Assembly (NCBI GenBank): GCA_907164885.2
Contig: OU015496.1
Location: 188,656,954 to 188,720,953 of the forward strand
Reading direction: 5' to 3'
Origin: Dolomedes plantarius
Lineage: Eukaryota; Arthropoda; Arachnida; Araneae; Dolomedidae
DNA: 64,000 bases
The translations under genes were made by a program, and so were the position numbers. Shown here in pieces: positions 1-11,721 of this stretch (positions within the stretch are counted from its first letter, which is position 1; each line of letters begins with the position of its first letter). A model generated the notes under the pieces. It saw nothing but the letters and a program-made list of their open reading frames with translations, searched no databases and was not told the origin of the DNA.

Positions 1-375
1 CAGAAAGAGAAATCACGTGATCAGCATTTAATAAATTAAATTCTAAAAATTAATCTTTAAAAATTCACCTAAAATCAGAAAATAGAGGTAATGATTCGAA
101 AAAGATTTCATTTTAAAGGAATTTTTATGATCTTTCTTGTGATATAAATTTTATAACCCTCAAATTATTATTTTAAATGCAAACTTTAAAAAAGTTACTA
201 ACACAGCTTAAAAATTTAATTTAAAAAAATCTAAGAAGAATTTTTAAAAAATGTCTCTTAGTTCACCCCTACACTATAAGAAGAATTGCCATGTAAAATT
301 TCAGCCCTTTAGGTCCAGCGGTTTGGTCTGTGCGTTGTATGTCAGTCAGTTACGGAACTGTTTTATATATATAGA
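1..375 (-). mobile_element. Helitron 5' portion, cut by the window edge
   Basis: Read on the minus strand, the element starts TCTATATATATAAAAC at 375, preceded by A, as expected for a Helitron 5' TC end inserted between A and T. The sequence continues to the window edge, so its 3' hairpin is not visible. Nearly the same sequence recurs at 24659-26490, where a piggyBac interrupts it. No coding capacity is seen, so it is probably non-autonomous. It lies in a PUM3 intron. Confidence 0.6.
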
Positions 376-425
376 TAATGGATAGTTGTTTAATCAATGT
401 ATGTATATTTATTTTTTGATTCTAG

Positions 426-1130
426 GAGCTGGAAGATAGCTTACTTGAAATTTCCCAAAATGTTCATGGGAAGAAAGTGTTAATTTATCTTCTTAATCCA
501 AGAGATTCACATTTTTTCCATCCTGATATTATAAATATCTTAAAAGCTGGAGATGGTAATGAATATAGGTAATTTATTTTTTTACTTTTAAAAATATATT
601 TCATTATTAAAAGCAATAAAAAATATCTGGATTAAATGACAAATTTAAATATTCTTTAAAAGTAATAACATCTACAAAAGTATCAAGAATTTAATATAAG
701 TAGTTAGATAAGTGCAGATTGCAGCACTTTCATATATAAGAAGAAAATTATGTAACAACTAGACATATAGACTAACCAATACAAGATGACCGGGAATGAA
801 ACACTTTTATGACAATAGCTCTTCGCTGACAGTATCATTAAGCAAAAGATTGTTTGGGGTGCATATATATATTTTTATTTAGCATTGGTTCATTATGTTT
901 TGTTTCTAACACTACATTACAAAATTTTTTCGCTTTTATTTATCTTTTAGATAAACAGCCTAAATGCAAATCCAGTGTTTGCTACTTTGGTTTATGGGTT
1001 GGCATCACTGTTTGTTGCCCAAATTTTAGGAGCTCATAAAAGTAACATTTTTTTTTCATTTGTTTCCCCCTTCATATTTACCCAACAAAATACACACACA
1101 CATATATATATATATATATGTGTGTGTATG

Positions 1131-1201
<71 letters not shown>

Positions 1202-1236
1202 GTATGTGTATATATATATATATGTATATATATATG

Positions 1237-1287
<51 letters not shown>

Positions 1288-1312
1288 GTATATATGTATA
1301 TATATATATAGA

Positions 1313-1368
<56 letters not shown>

Positions 1369-1374
1369 TATATG

Positions 1375-1448
<74 letters not shown>

Positions 1449-4400
1449 AATAATCCAACAGAGATAGATAAAAATAATACAAATATAGACAAGAAACAAA
1501 CAGAAATCAAGCATTTTGGGCATCCACGCACCAACGGCAAGATTCTGTATAAGTGCCGGAAATTATAGCTGCTTACAGCAGTCCAACCCCTGTTTTGGTT
1601 TGGTTTGGAGTGCTAAGGTCAACTTTTTGCTACACAAGTGCTAATTAGACTGAGACCTACAGTTTAAAGCTGATTCCAAATGGCTACAAACATCTATGCC
1701 AACAGTGGGACTCAAACCCACAGGGTCTGAACCAAATGCCAGTGTCTTAGCTATTCGGCCATTACCTGGCTCCCTTGTTGGGAAATCTTTCCCTTTTCTA
1801 TCTATTCATTTTCGGGGTATATGAGAAAAATAATGAAATATTAGTGAGAAAATGACATGCTATCTAAAAGGTAAGAGAAAAGATGACCCCAAAATGTTAC
1901 AGATTTGAGCTTATATATATCATGTAGATGTGGCTGTCAGTCTGTATTGAGCATTGGCTTATTTTTGTATGGGTTACATAGAAAATTTTACATAATACAT
2001 TGTTGCATATAAAATTTGTCATATAGCCCCTTTAGAAATTAATTTTGCAGTGCAAATGTAATTATTTTAGGCTACTAATATTTGTTTTTTGTATTTATAA
2101 ATAGGGCATTTAAAAAAAAAAATTCTCATAAAGTGTTTTAAAGAATGAGTATAACTTTCTCAGTGACATTGTGCTTTGCTTTGAGCTGATTTAAATCAGA
2201 TCTTGAGAGAAAAATTTCATTTGAAAATGTAATGTCTTAGAAAAACCAAAATATTCAGTTAGAAAAAATTCTTAAAAGAATCCCCCCCCCCCCTTTAAAG
2301 TTTATCAAGAACTTATAAACCTGCTCTGGGAAAATATTAGAGAAGTTAAGATATTACTAGTTGGTACCCGTCAAAACATGACAGCTAGCTAGTAAATAAA
2401 TGCACTAATACAAAAATTATACTCAACACATCATTGCCAAATGTTGAAAATCATAATAATACGCGGAAACAAATTAATGTGTTTAAGTGGCCTTGTGCGT
2501 ATTATCTAAAGCAAGATTTTAAAATGTTACTGAGCATGTGCAGAAAACAATTATTTTTTTGAATTGTAAATTATCACTAATTAAACAGGGTGAAATAAAC
2601 AGCTCGTACTTCTCCCACCCTCCCTGACCTCGTAGGACTTTTCAGTCTACAGATTAATGTGCTGTGGCGTCACAACAAGGCTACACTCTCTGAGGCATTT
2701 TGAAAAAATTACACAACTATTTGTTCCATACCAAAAAAAGACAGTCCTAAATAAAATGCAAAGGCCAAAATTTAAAACGAAGACTTAATTTTTTTTCTTG
2801 TAAATAAATTTTATTAACATCGTGTAGATTTACAACGTACGCTCCAGGACCCAGCCCAGCCCAAAACACCGGAGCCTAAAAAATGCGTCTACACATGGCG
2901 GATTCTCTGCAGCCTCTCCTCCCAGGGAGGGGGTTGGCAATCGTTGGTGACAGTTTCTTCATAACGCCGAACTTTATTACATTCCAGAATCGTTTTGGAC
3001 GACAGCTTTACTGGCTGCATCTGTGGGAAAACGTTTTTTAATCCCACACGTGTTCAAAACCGGTGGAAACTGGCAAATCTTTCCCTGAAAAACACGCAGC
3101 TGTGTTTTAGGCACTCTGTGAGGTCTTGGGAAAAAATAAGACCATACATCCAGTACGCTACAGTGCCCATAAACGGGCCTAGACATGAAGGTATTTAATG
3201 AGGTTTGTCAGGATTTGAACCGAGCACCTCAGTCTGAAGCCCTACATACTACCACTGGGTAACCACTTAAAAAATGTACAAAGATCAGAGTAGCACTCTG
3301 ACCTTTGCACAGAGCAGATTAATAGTGAAAAGAAAATACATCTAATAGATGCTCAAATTAATTGATAAAACTAAATTGACTAACTATGGGAAAAATTATT
3401 AATTTTAATTATTTTAAAAAAAGCTGAGAGTATTTTCAGTAAGAATGAATGTATGCTACTAATGTCACTTTTTAAAATTTTTATAATGACAGTTTATCAG
3501 GTGTAATATGTCTTAACAGAGTGCTGTGAAAAAGTGACTTTTAAAAAGTGTAATGCTATGCTTTGCTTGCTAAGAGGTATTAATGTAGTGTCTCCTGTAG
3601 ATCATGAATAGCGTGTTGAAACTGAAATATCTTGTTTTTCTTGTGATTTTTGAAATGAATTATATTGTATAATTTTGTTGAATTTTAGCAAAAAAGATCC
3701 AGAAAAACGTCAACATGAGCTGAGGACTGCTATTGCTGAGCCCCTTAAACAGTTAATCATAAACAACATTGCTGAATTGTATAAAAATAATGCATTCTGT
3801 CTGTTCACTGTAACCATATTGAAACATGCTGTAGGTAAGTGGGAAATAAGATGACTGTTTAGTTATTAGATTTTAAGTATTTTAAAATTTATCTCATTTC
3901 TTTTTTACAAATTCAAGTATAACTCTTTGCTATGCTCCATATTGTGTTCTGTGTGTATAAGTAAATCCTCATTTGTAATGAAATTTATGGTGCAGATAAA
4001 AGTTTTATTTTTTTTTCACATAATTTTCATTATGAAATAAAAGGAAGTGGAATATGTATATTATGATATTATGACAAATATATTGGATATGTTTTTATAG
4101 CTTTTTTGTTTTAAATTTACTTGTGACTTTGTTTATTCTTCTTTCCATTTACTTAGATATAATTTTTTATCTTTTGTGCCTTTAGGTGACAAAAAAGAAG
4201 CTTTTCTATCTATAGCAAGACTGGCAGCTGAACCGTATACATCTGAGAACAAAAATATGCATATAATTGAAACGAGTGGTTCATTTTTTATGCTAAAACA
4301 ACTTATTTTGAATGATACCATGAGTCAAGCAGGGCAGAATTCAGATACTGGTAATTATGATTTGATAAAAATACATATTTGTTATTTTGCAGTTCTTGTA

Positions 4401-7400
4401 TGCAGAGTATTTCTATGAGTTGCTACCTTGGAGTGTGTGTGCACACACACTAGTTGAAGTACCCGGCATTGCCCGGGCTTTTAAGAATGTTTGTTTACCA
4501 AAATCAATTTAAAAAGTAAACACAGTATAAATAACATAAAAAGACATGCAAAATGTTATACACATCAATAAAATGAAAACCCAATATAAAAATATATAAA
4601 TTTATAATAAACTCCTCGGAATTCAGCTAGATTCAACTTTCTATTGAGCAAAAAGAGCTGAAATTACTGGTTTAGCAGAATTTTCCAATAGAACCATGAA
4701 ATAATTCTAGCTTTGCCTCTTTAAAAAAGTGTTTCATTGAGGGCTGCAAACTATTCAACTCCTCAGAATTTAGGTAAATTCAGCCTTTCATCATTGTACC
4801 ACTAAAAGCTATTCCTAATATTTTGTTTCTTGTGGAATTATTTTTATTTCCTCCAAGTCTAGACTTTTTTGTTTTGGTGGCATTTTATTTTTTCAATTTT
4901 ATGAATAAATGAAAAACCATATGAAAATAATGATTGCTTGTGAAGCTAACGTTAGGCCGGTTGTTGTTTTTGAAAGTAACACTCCACTAACTTTCAGAAA
5001 ATAGCTACCATTGTTTGTAAACCACCCACATGTGTTGCCACTCTTTTGCTACTGTATAAAGCTCAAAAGGATGCAAGAATAAAACGATTTAAAGATTATA
5101 AATGTATTAATTAAAATAATTAAACATGCACAAATGTATAAATTATACAAAAGTTTATTTAAATTCTTTAATCTGTCTAAATCTCCAGTAAGGAAATATT
5201 TTCGGGGTATTTACAGAACATCGTATATTTCACTTTTGAAAACACGTATTTACTGAACATTGTCTCAAGAAGGAATTTCTGAAATTAATATGGTAACAAA
5301 AAATGTGTGTATACAAACAATTACGGTAACCGAAATGTTTTAAAATATAAATTTTATAGTATGAAATCGGACATCAATTTATTATTTGAGTTATTATGTT
5401 TATTTATTTTCTAGTGTTTTCGCTTCTCGCTGTTCATTAGGTCTGTCGTGGCTGAAAGTTGGTAGAGGGCTGTGAATACAGAAAGGGTGAATCCAGAATA
5501 TGTAAGAGCATGAGGCTCATACATTTTCTGAATTCACCCTTCCAAAAAATTTTTTAATTAATTAAAAATTAATGGTAATTAATTTCGATTTCGGAAGTTT
5601 GTAGTTCCCTCGGCTGTTTTTAACGATGCCTCAGTGGTGGGATTCAGCCGGTTTGCACCGGTTCTATGAACCGTTTGCTAATGAGTGCCAGCTGCATTGT
5701 TCACGGGACAAACATTTTTTAAAAATAAATCTACCCTGCACTGGGTGGCCGGTCCAGTCTAATCGGAAAGAAATTGAATGCTACCTCTACAGTGCAAAGA
5801 TTGTTAAGAACAAATCACATAGCCTTAAAGCATGATGAAAGCAAAGAAAATTGCAAGTGAGGACGCCAATCAAACAACAATATCGGAATTTCTTCAATAA
5901 TAGTTCGTCAAACATTTAATATTTTAAAACTCTATTAAAACATAATCTAGTTTTGTGTACATCTTTTATCGTTTTTATTTGAGTAATTAATGCATGAATT
6001 ATTAAACTACCTTTCGGTATATCCTTTGAGATACTTAAAATGGTCATTAGGACATAAAATATGTTAATTTATTTGAATCCCACCACTGTGATGCCTGTAT
6101 GTAAAATTTCCCCGGTCGTCACTTCTAAACTGTGGATTTCTATACAATTACAGGCAGACAAACATTCATTTTTATATATTAGATATATATTTTTTATTTT
6201 TTGACAATAAGTTTTTGTTCCTAAGTTAACAAATTTGACTTAAAAAATTACACTTTTCCCTTTTACACGAATGAAACTTCTATCACCATACAGACTTTAA
6301 TTTATTATTTTAAAGATACATGAACAGAATCTTTACTTATATAAAAGCCTAGAATAGAAAAAGTGTAGGTAACCATTCCGGGACGGACCAGGTCGGGAAC
6401 ATCTTAACATTGCGACGCCATTTTCTGAAATTTTTCTTGAAAAATACCACAAAAGTTACATATTTTGAAAGCCCTTTAAAAAATATGAAAATTTCAAGAG
6501 AACACCCTAGCTCAAAACCGTTTAGTTTTTGAAATATCTCCAAATTAAAATATCTATTGAAAAGAATCATTTATTCAATTGAGTCATTCACTTGAATTTT
6601 GAATTCATTCTACTCCATGGTTTTTCATATTCCCTTTAAATAACTACATTTTAAATGTTTAATTTTAATGTTAATTAAATTGTGTTTCACGTTTTATTTT
6701 TGTTTTATTTTTTTGTTGTTTACTGCTGTTTAAGTATAGTTTTCAGCAATGCCTGCTGTGTGGTGAGTCATTCAGTTTTGATTTAGTTTAGTTTTGTTTT
6801 GTTGTTTACTGCTGTTTAAGTACAGTTTCAGCAATGCCCGATGAAAATAATGAATCACCTCTTGAAACGCTGATCAACATTCCGTCATTTTTGACGGGGG
6901 TTATATACTAGTATATATATATAAATTACTGCATGGTTTCAAATGATAATATAATAATGTTCTATGGTAGAGTAATTTTTTAGGACTGTCAGAATATAAA
7001 GTTGATTGAAGAGGCCTGGCATTAATGTTACTCATCATAGTTAATCCTTAAACAGAGTTATTCATATTTTTCAAGATTCAAATCTATTATATCTACAACA
7101 AGATCTGTGTTAATGAACATAAATTATCCAAACAGTGAACTTCCATTTAACAAAATCCTCTATTATTTCACAAATTTTTTTCAGAATGTTAACTTTAATA
7201 TTTAATTGCAGATTAATGCTCAAAAAGTCTTTATCCTGTGTAAGTTTTTTTTTTTGACAAATAAAAGTTGTGGATTTTCAATTACCATTTTTGAGTTTCA
7301 AAATTTTGCCGTAAAATTTCAGATTATCCATAGGTGTTGTGCATATGGGAGAAGGTAATTCTTTAATTTTGGTTATAAAATGTTCTCTTTTTTGGATTAA

Positions 7401-9866
7401 GTGCTTTTGATTCAAACTCTCTACAGAACAAAGTTACTTTAAAAAAAATAAATAAATAAAAAGTTTTGTATAGTATATGGCATGTGTAAGACAATCTTTG
7501 TGTTTAATATTTTGGGAATATTCCTTATAGTTGCAAATTTTACCTTAAACTTTGTATTTTTAAACTGCCACATTTTATTTCTTAAGCACTTTATACATAT
7601 ATAACAAAGGGTGAGAGTAAACAATGGAGGTTTGGTAGTATTTTTTATTCTTTAGCAGCACCAACACCCATGATGGAAAACATTCAGGAAGATTTGATCT
7701 TTTAAGCTTTATTTTTTAGGGTGCTAAGCACACCAGGAAATGTAAGAAACAAAAATTAATCCAAAATTAACCCCCAAAAGTGTGAAACATTCAACCTGTT
7801 ATGAATACCATAGAAAAACCTGCAATGATGAGCGAAATGGCATGGGGCCTGCGTAAGTCAGGAGATTTGGTCTTGTCTACGGACTCTAACCTATCGACTG
7901 CAGCCTTGTTAGGTAAGCTGGGCCATCCAAGAGTTGGTCCAACCCTAGAGGTCATGGTCCTCATCATTGGGGTGGTGCCCTTTGGCGACCACAGGACATG
8001 CCGGTTCACAAAGGTTCCGCAGGGTGGGTTGCACAGTAACGATGAGGATTTTTCCAGTTGCTTGTTTTGCGCCCAGGATTGCGACTGTCCCCTCTCAAAA
8101 TCGACCATTCCTAATTTAGGCCAAGTCGTCTCCTAGTCTGGGATTTGCAATGATGCAGTCTTCTAATTTTTCTTCTTTTTGAGTCACCCTTGCCAGTAAC
8201 ATTTGGTGACTCCTCTTCTGGTTTTCTTGTTGTCTGCGCATTTGCTGGCAGCCACTAATTTTGCGCTGTCATTCCGTTTGAGTCGTTCTGCCTCCTCCTT
8301 TTCTAAAGGTTTGCTTTTGCAAAGGTTGGCCTGTGTGAGTGTACTCCGGCAGAGCTTTTTCGTTGTATTCAAAATTTTTCTTGGCTGATCCGTCTGTTCT
8401 GCCTTTAGTCCGTCTGTGCCTCTTGTTTTGTGGGGTTTGTTGTGTGGGCGTGGAGTGAGGGGGGCACCTGTCTGGGTCATCTGTGGGGTGGTTGCCTGCT
8501 GTGGGTCTATCTGCACTGTCAGGATTTTCCCAGTGGGGCTCATGCCAGGTCGGGCCCGATGTGTGCTTTCTGGAATACCATAGAAAAAGTGCCAGTTATT
8601 TAAAAAGCTAATAGAAAAGGCAATTATAAGTACAACAAAGGAGAAAAAGATGGCTAACTTATTCTAAAAGTTCTCTTATGTATCAGACTTAATGTAAAGA
8701 GTTAGTGTAAAATGTGATATACATGTTAGACTGCAGTGGAATTAACTGGTGCATTTTGAATAATTTTAGAGTAAAAAGTAACATAAAATAGTACCAGTTA
8801 AAATTTGTTTACATAAGTAAACTATAATTATACCACAGAGTTAAAGTTGCTGATTATGTGATTAAACAAGTTATAGAATAAATCTTGGACACCTCTTGTT
8901 CATACTTGATAACATTTTATTCTATTACCTTTAGAAAATAATCTGTTTATGCAAATAAGCTAAACTGTTGAAAGTAGATTTATGAATATTAATAAATATA
9001 TTGCAGTTACCTTCAGTGAGGTTCTTGTGAATACAGTGCCAACAGGTGTTATGAAAACTTGGTTCCATTGTAATAGAGGAGCATTCCTATTAGTGAAGTA
9101 AGTATATTAAATATCACAGTATATTTTTTAAGTTTCATGTCTTTCTATTTCCAGTAAAAAATTTTCATTTACTAAATTTGCATTCAGTAATTTTATGTAA
9201 ATTGTATAGAAGTTGCGGCTAGAAGTATAAAATAAACATGACTAAAATAAATTTGCTGATGTTTTATAAACTTTATTATTAGATTTATTTTTTTAATATT
9301 ATAATTTATATCATAATATTTTTTTTTAACGTATGTATTAGTTTTATCAACAGTTTAAATTAAGAGCTTTCTGAATAGTTGACAATAATCTAAAAAAATT
9401 AATAACGAAAAATGTTATTTTAATATATTTCAAATTTGACTTATATTTAAAGTAGAATGTAACATCATATGACTGACACATAAATATTATTATAATCAAA
9501 TGCCCTGCAAGCATTGTCAGAATGTTTATAGTATCAGAATCAGTTTCTCTCTCTAAATTATTGAGGCATATTAATGACACCTAGATCATGATCCAAAATC
9601 TTTGTTTAGAGCCAGGGATTAAATTAAGAACATGTGTGCTATAAGCTGATGTTGAATTATATTTCTCATGGGTTATTGATAACTAATTTTTTTTTTTTTT
9701 TTTTTCTCCCTGTAGCCTATTAGAAACTGAAATTCCTGCTGTTGTAAAGAAAGTCAATGAAGAAATGACTGGTTGCAAGTCACAACTAAGTAAACTGAAC
9801 TTCAAAGGTGCTGAGATACTTGTACAAAAATTGAGAAAATTACCTGTAAATATAAAAACTGAATAA
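426..9866 (+). CDS. PUM3: PUM3 / Penguin orthologue, last five exons
   Basis: This is the 3' part of a Puf-like nucleolar RNA-binding protein; family knowledge links it to pre-rRNA processing and 60S biogenesis. Coding exons are 426-568, 3689-3834, 4186-4350, 9007-9097 and 9716-9866 (stop TAA at 9864-9866). All introns are GT-AG, and the joined length of 696 nt is in frame and gives 231 residues. Recognisable stretches are [15 protein letters not shown] in the first exon, then [13 protein letters not shown], which together match the end of the Puf-like repeats and the CPL region of PUM3. The last exon has [15 protein letters not shown] near the C terminus. Upstream exons lie outside the window. 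Introns are 3120, 351, 4656 and 618 bp, and the two large ones are filled with transposons. No frame damage is seen, so the gene looks functional. A poly(A) signal follows at 9951. Confidence 0.9.
1096..1448. repeat. TA/TG microsatellite in PUM3 intron
   Basis: About 350 bp of TA dinucleotides with regular TATG interruptions lies in the first PUM3 intron seen here. Long Tyr/Ile open frames appear on both strands only because the repeat lacks stop codons; they are not genes. Confidence 0.95.
1540..1774 (-). mobile_element. tRNA-headed SINE
   Basis: On the minus strand the element starts GGGAGCCAGGTAATGGCC at 1774 and has a Pol III B-box-like GGTTTGAGTCC (plus-strand 1708-1718). The tRNA-like head, about 1695-1774, is followed by an unrelated body. 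The left limit is approximate and I found no convincing target-site duplication. Confidence 0.5.
2800..3264 (-). mobile_element. Long tRNA-headed SINE
   Basis: The minus-strand head at 3264-3199 contains a B box (GGTTCAAATCC, plus 3211-3221). It is followed by about 400 bp of non-tRNA body and an A-rich 3' end near 2791. Possible short target duplication TTAAGT is seen on both sides. Small ORFs on both strands at 2977-3198 lie inside this body and are not taken as genes. Confidence 0.55.
4450..6183 (-). mobile_element. Non-autonomous Helitron (complete ends)
   Basis: On the minus strand the 5' end is TCTAATATATAAAAATG at 6183, preceded by A. The 3' end is a hairpin CCCGGGCAATGCCGGG followed by TACTTCAACTAG at 4450 and then host T. 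The A/T insertion site, 5' TC, terminal hairpin and CTAG all fit Helitron structure. There is no Rep/helicase coding. The element carries a later hAT MITE (5632-6088). A second copy starts at 23259 on the plus strand. It lies in PUM3 intron 3. Confidence 0.85.
5632..6088. mobile_element. hAT MITE nested in the Helitron
   Basis: Terminal inverted repeats begin CAGTGGTGGGATTC on both ends. The 8-bp flanks are CGATGCCT and TGATGCCT (7 of 8 identical), as expected for a hAT target-site duplication. The element interrupts sequence that is continuous in the related Helitron at 23330-23400, which serves as an empty site. A 69-codon open stretch (5626-5835) overlaps the left TIR and is not a gene. 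Confidence 0.85.
6330..6911 (+). mobile_element. Short non-autonomous Helitron
   Basis: The 5' end is TCTTTACTTATATAAAAG at 6330 after A. The 3' end has a hairpin CCGTCATTTTTGACGG, then GGGTTATATACTAG ending at 6911 before host T. Inside, a segment of about 80 bp (around TTGTTTACTGCTGTTTAAGTA) is tandemly duplicated near 6710 and 6800. The element is 582 bp long with no coding. It is in PUM3 intron 3, about 150 bp from the previous Helitron. Confidence 0.75.
6912..7802. other. AT-rich PUM3 intron, no feature recognised
   Basis: Plain AT-rich intron sequence with a short TA run next to the Helitron end. I see no gene, RNA or repeat structure. Confidence 0.5.
7819..8572 (-). mobile_element. 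Retroelement-like insertion with 16-bp direct repeats
   Basis: The block is GC-richer than the surrounding intron and is flanked by identical direct repeats GAATACCATAGAAAAA at 7803-7818 and 8573-8588, the size expected of a target-primed retrotransposition duplication. The minus strand has an open frame at 8543-8184 (starts [14 protein letters not shown], basic and Thr/Lys-rich) and another at 8108-7791. I do not recognise a family domain. No poly(A) tail is visible, so it could be a LINE with a non-A 3' end, an internally deleted LINE, or a long SINE. Confidence 0.6.
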
Positions 9867-9950
9867 AGCATACTTATTGCCTCATTTGCTTGTAATTGTT
9901 ACTTTTTTTTATTCTTATTTCTGATATCATACTGTAAGGACTTTGTCTTA

Positions 9951-9956
9951 AATAAA
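9951..9956 (+). promoter_or_regulatory. Poly(A) signal of PUM3
   Basis: AATAAA lies 85 bases after the stop codon in an otherwise ordinary AT-rich 3' UTR. Another AATAAA overlaps the stop codon itself (9862-9867) but is too close to serve alone. Confidence 0.6.
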
Positions 9957-9966
9957 AGACTGCGGG

Positions 9967-10494
9967 CCTTTTTGTATTTTATGCTTTAATTGCATTTCTC
10001 AACTAAATACAGGCTATTTACAATATATATATATAAAAAAAATTAAATTTGTGGGTTCATTGCATCGGTGAAGAAGGTCAGACTTGAGTTGTTGCTGCTC
10101 TCATTAAAGTCTTTCTAGGCTCGACAGTATCTCTGGCTCTAGCATCACTCTAACTTCATCTCAGAATCCTCATTTGGTAACTTTATATACCTCTGCTGAA
10201 TGTTCTCAAAAGGTCTGGAAAATGTTGCCTTTCTTTATTCAGTTACATTCCCAGACGACTAGGTAACTCCCCTTTTGTAGCTGGTTTACTGTTCTGAGAG
10301 CTGTCGGTAGCACTTCTGGCCTTTATGTCGCCAGGCAACTGTCTGTCTGCAGCCATCTAAATCAATTATGTGCACAAACTGCATGTTGGATGGTCTTCCC
10401 AGAATTTCTACGCACAAAATATTTGCTGTTGTATTGTGGGCATTACAATACTAACACTATATTTGGTTGAATTCAATATGGACCATTTTTATAG
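9967..10494. other. Intergenic, moderately GC-rich, unassigned
   Basis: A mixed-composition stretch (10090-10440) stands out from the AT-rich surroundings and could be an old solo LTR or SINE body. I cannot find matching ends, an RNA gene or an ORF. Confidence 0.3.
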
Positions 10495-10496
10495 TA

Positions 10497-10804
10497 CAGG
10501 GTGTCCATAATTAAAGTCCCACTTTCAAAAGGCTGCAAAAAAAGAACCACTGGTCAGAATGACTTCAAATTTGAACTGAATATACTGGAAAAAGGGGGAA
10601 ACGATTTGGCATAAAAAAAGAAAAAAAAGGTTCCTACTGCTCACATCGCCATCTATTGATACATTTTGGAACTCTTTTTTTTTTTTATTATGCCAAATCG
10701 TTTCCCCTTCTTCCAGTGTATTCAGTTCAAATTTGAAGTCATTCTGACCAGTGGTTCTGTTTTTGCAGCCTTTTGAAAGTGGGACTTTAATTATGGACAC
10801 CCTA
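10497..10804. mobile_element. Palindromic Tc1/mariner-type MITE
   Basis: The two halves are near-perfect inverted copies over about 120 bp. Ends are CAGGGTGTCCATAATTAAAG on the left and its complement on the right, and TA lies directly outside each end (10495-10496 and 10805-10806). A 91-codon minus-strand ORF runs through the palindrome but is an artefact of it. Confidence 0.8.
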
Positions 10805-11506
10805 TAGTTGTGAATTCATCCTGGATCTTCCATTCCTTGATGCAACACCCAGGATGAATTTGCAAATTACAAATTATTTTTATAATAGAATTTCATAAAT
10901 CATGGAAAAATAATTTATGAAATTCCTTAAATTATTTTTTATAAATTAAGAACTTTAAAAAAAAAAAAAATACAAACCTTTGTGGGAAACAAATATAGTG
11001 GTACAACACTATATTTTTTTCAATCATTTTACGTTGATGAAATCAAAGTTAAAAAATTAATATTCAGCTCACCTGGTTTTTTTTGGTAATAATTTTAAAT
11101 ACACAAGCATTTTTTATTGATTTTAAAATCATTATTTAATTTCCTGGTGCCCTACTGACCTTTAATAACAATCTGCCTTTGTATTGTATATAGCTTTTTA
11201 AAATACAAACTTTCATGCTTCTAGAATCATTGAAATGAGTTTTACTCATGTTTAGACTTAAAAACTGTGAGTATATAATTTTTTAGATATTTTATTAAAT
11301 ATTAAAAAAATGTAGAAATAAGTAAGGAAAAACTATAAAAAAAACCCTCTTTCAGGGTTTTCTCAGTATTTGAATTTTTTTAATTCATCAGAAATTAAAT
11401 TTGGCATGTGAACTAAAACAAGAGAACTTTCTCAAAGCAATAATACAATGAATAACAAGATATCCATGATCAGAAATGAAAGTGAATAAAACCTTATGCG
11501 AGTAAC

Positions 11507-11540
11507 CCCCCCCCCCCCACCACCACCACCACCACCACCC
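11507..11540. repeat. Poly(C) and (ACC)n simple repeat
   Basis: A run of C is followed by ACC/CAC trinucleotides, close to the donor side of the candidate minus-strand exon at 11571. Confidence 0.9.
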
Positions 11541-11570
11541 ACTTAAAGAAGAAAAAATTCTTATACTTAC

Positions 11571-11721
11571 TTTTTTTGTATAAGTAATTTGGCATTATTC
11601 TTCCAAGTGGATGAGGAACTAAAGGAGTAAAATCAGTGAAGTAATGTGGAACTCGAGACATTTTACCTGGTAAAACTTTCATTATTATATTGCTCTTCTC
11701 CCCAAATCCAGGGTTTATCAT
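11571..11721 (-). CDS. Candidate first coding exon, unrecognised gene
   Basis: From an ATG at 11721 the minus strand reads 50 codons and then meets a consensus donor GTAAGT (complement at 11565-11570). The peptide includes MKVLPGKMSRVPHYF and PLVPHPLGRIMPNYLYKK; it is rich in Pro/Tyr/His and not low-complexity. An in-frame TAA lies seven codons upstream, so the ATG is the natural start if this is a first exon. Downstream exons would lie leftward, toward PUM3, but I could not identify one. The protein family is unknown to me. It could be a chance ORF. Confidence 0.35.

Noticed and set aside
1034..1540. Long Tyr/Ile open frames on both strands
   Set aside because: They are translations of a TA/TG microsatellite with no stops; the same holds for 24250-24486, 37336-37646 and 38050-38721.
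10525..10800. 91-codon minus-strand ORF
   Set aside because: It runs through both arms of a palindromic MITE; its second half is the complement of its first.
11336..11362. Bacterial-type terminator hairpin (AAAACCCT..AGGGTTTT)
   Set aside because: The genome is clearly eukaryotic; the stem is short and has no associated gene.
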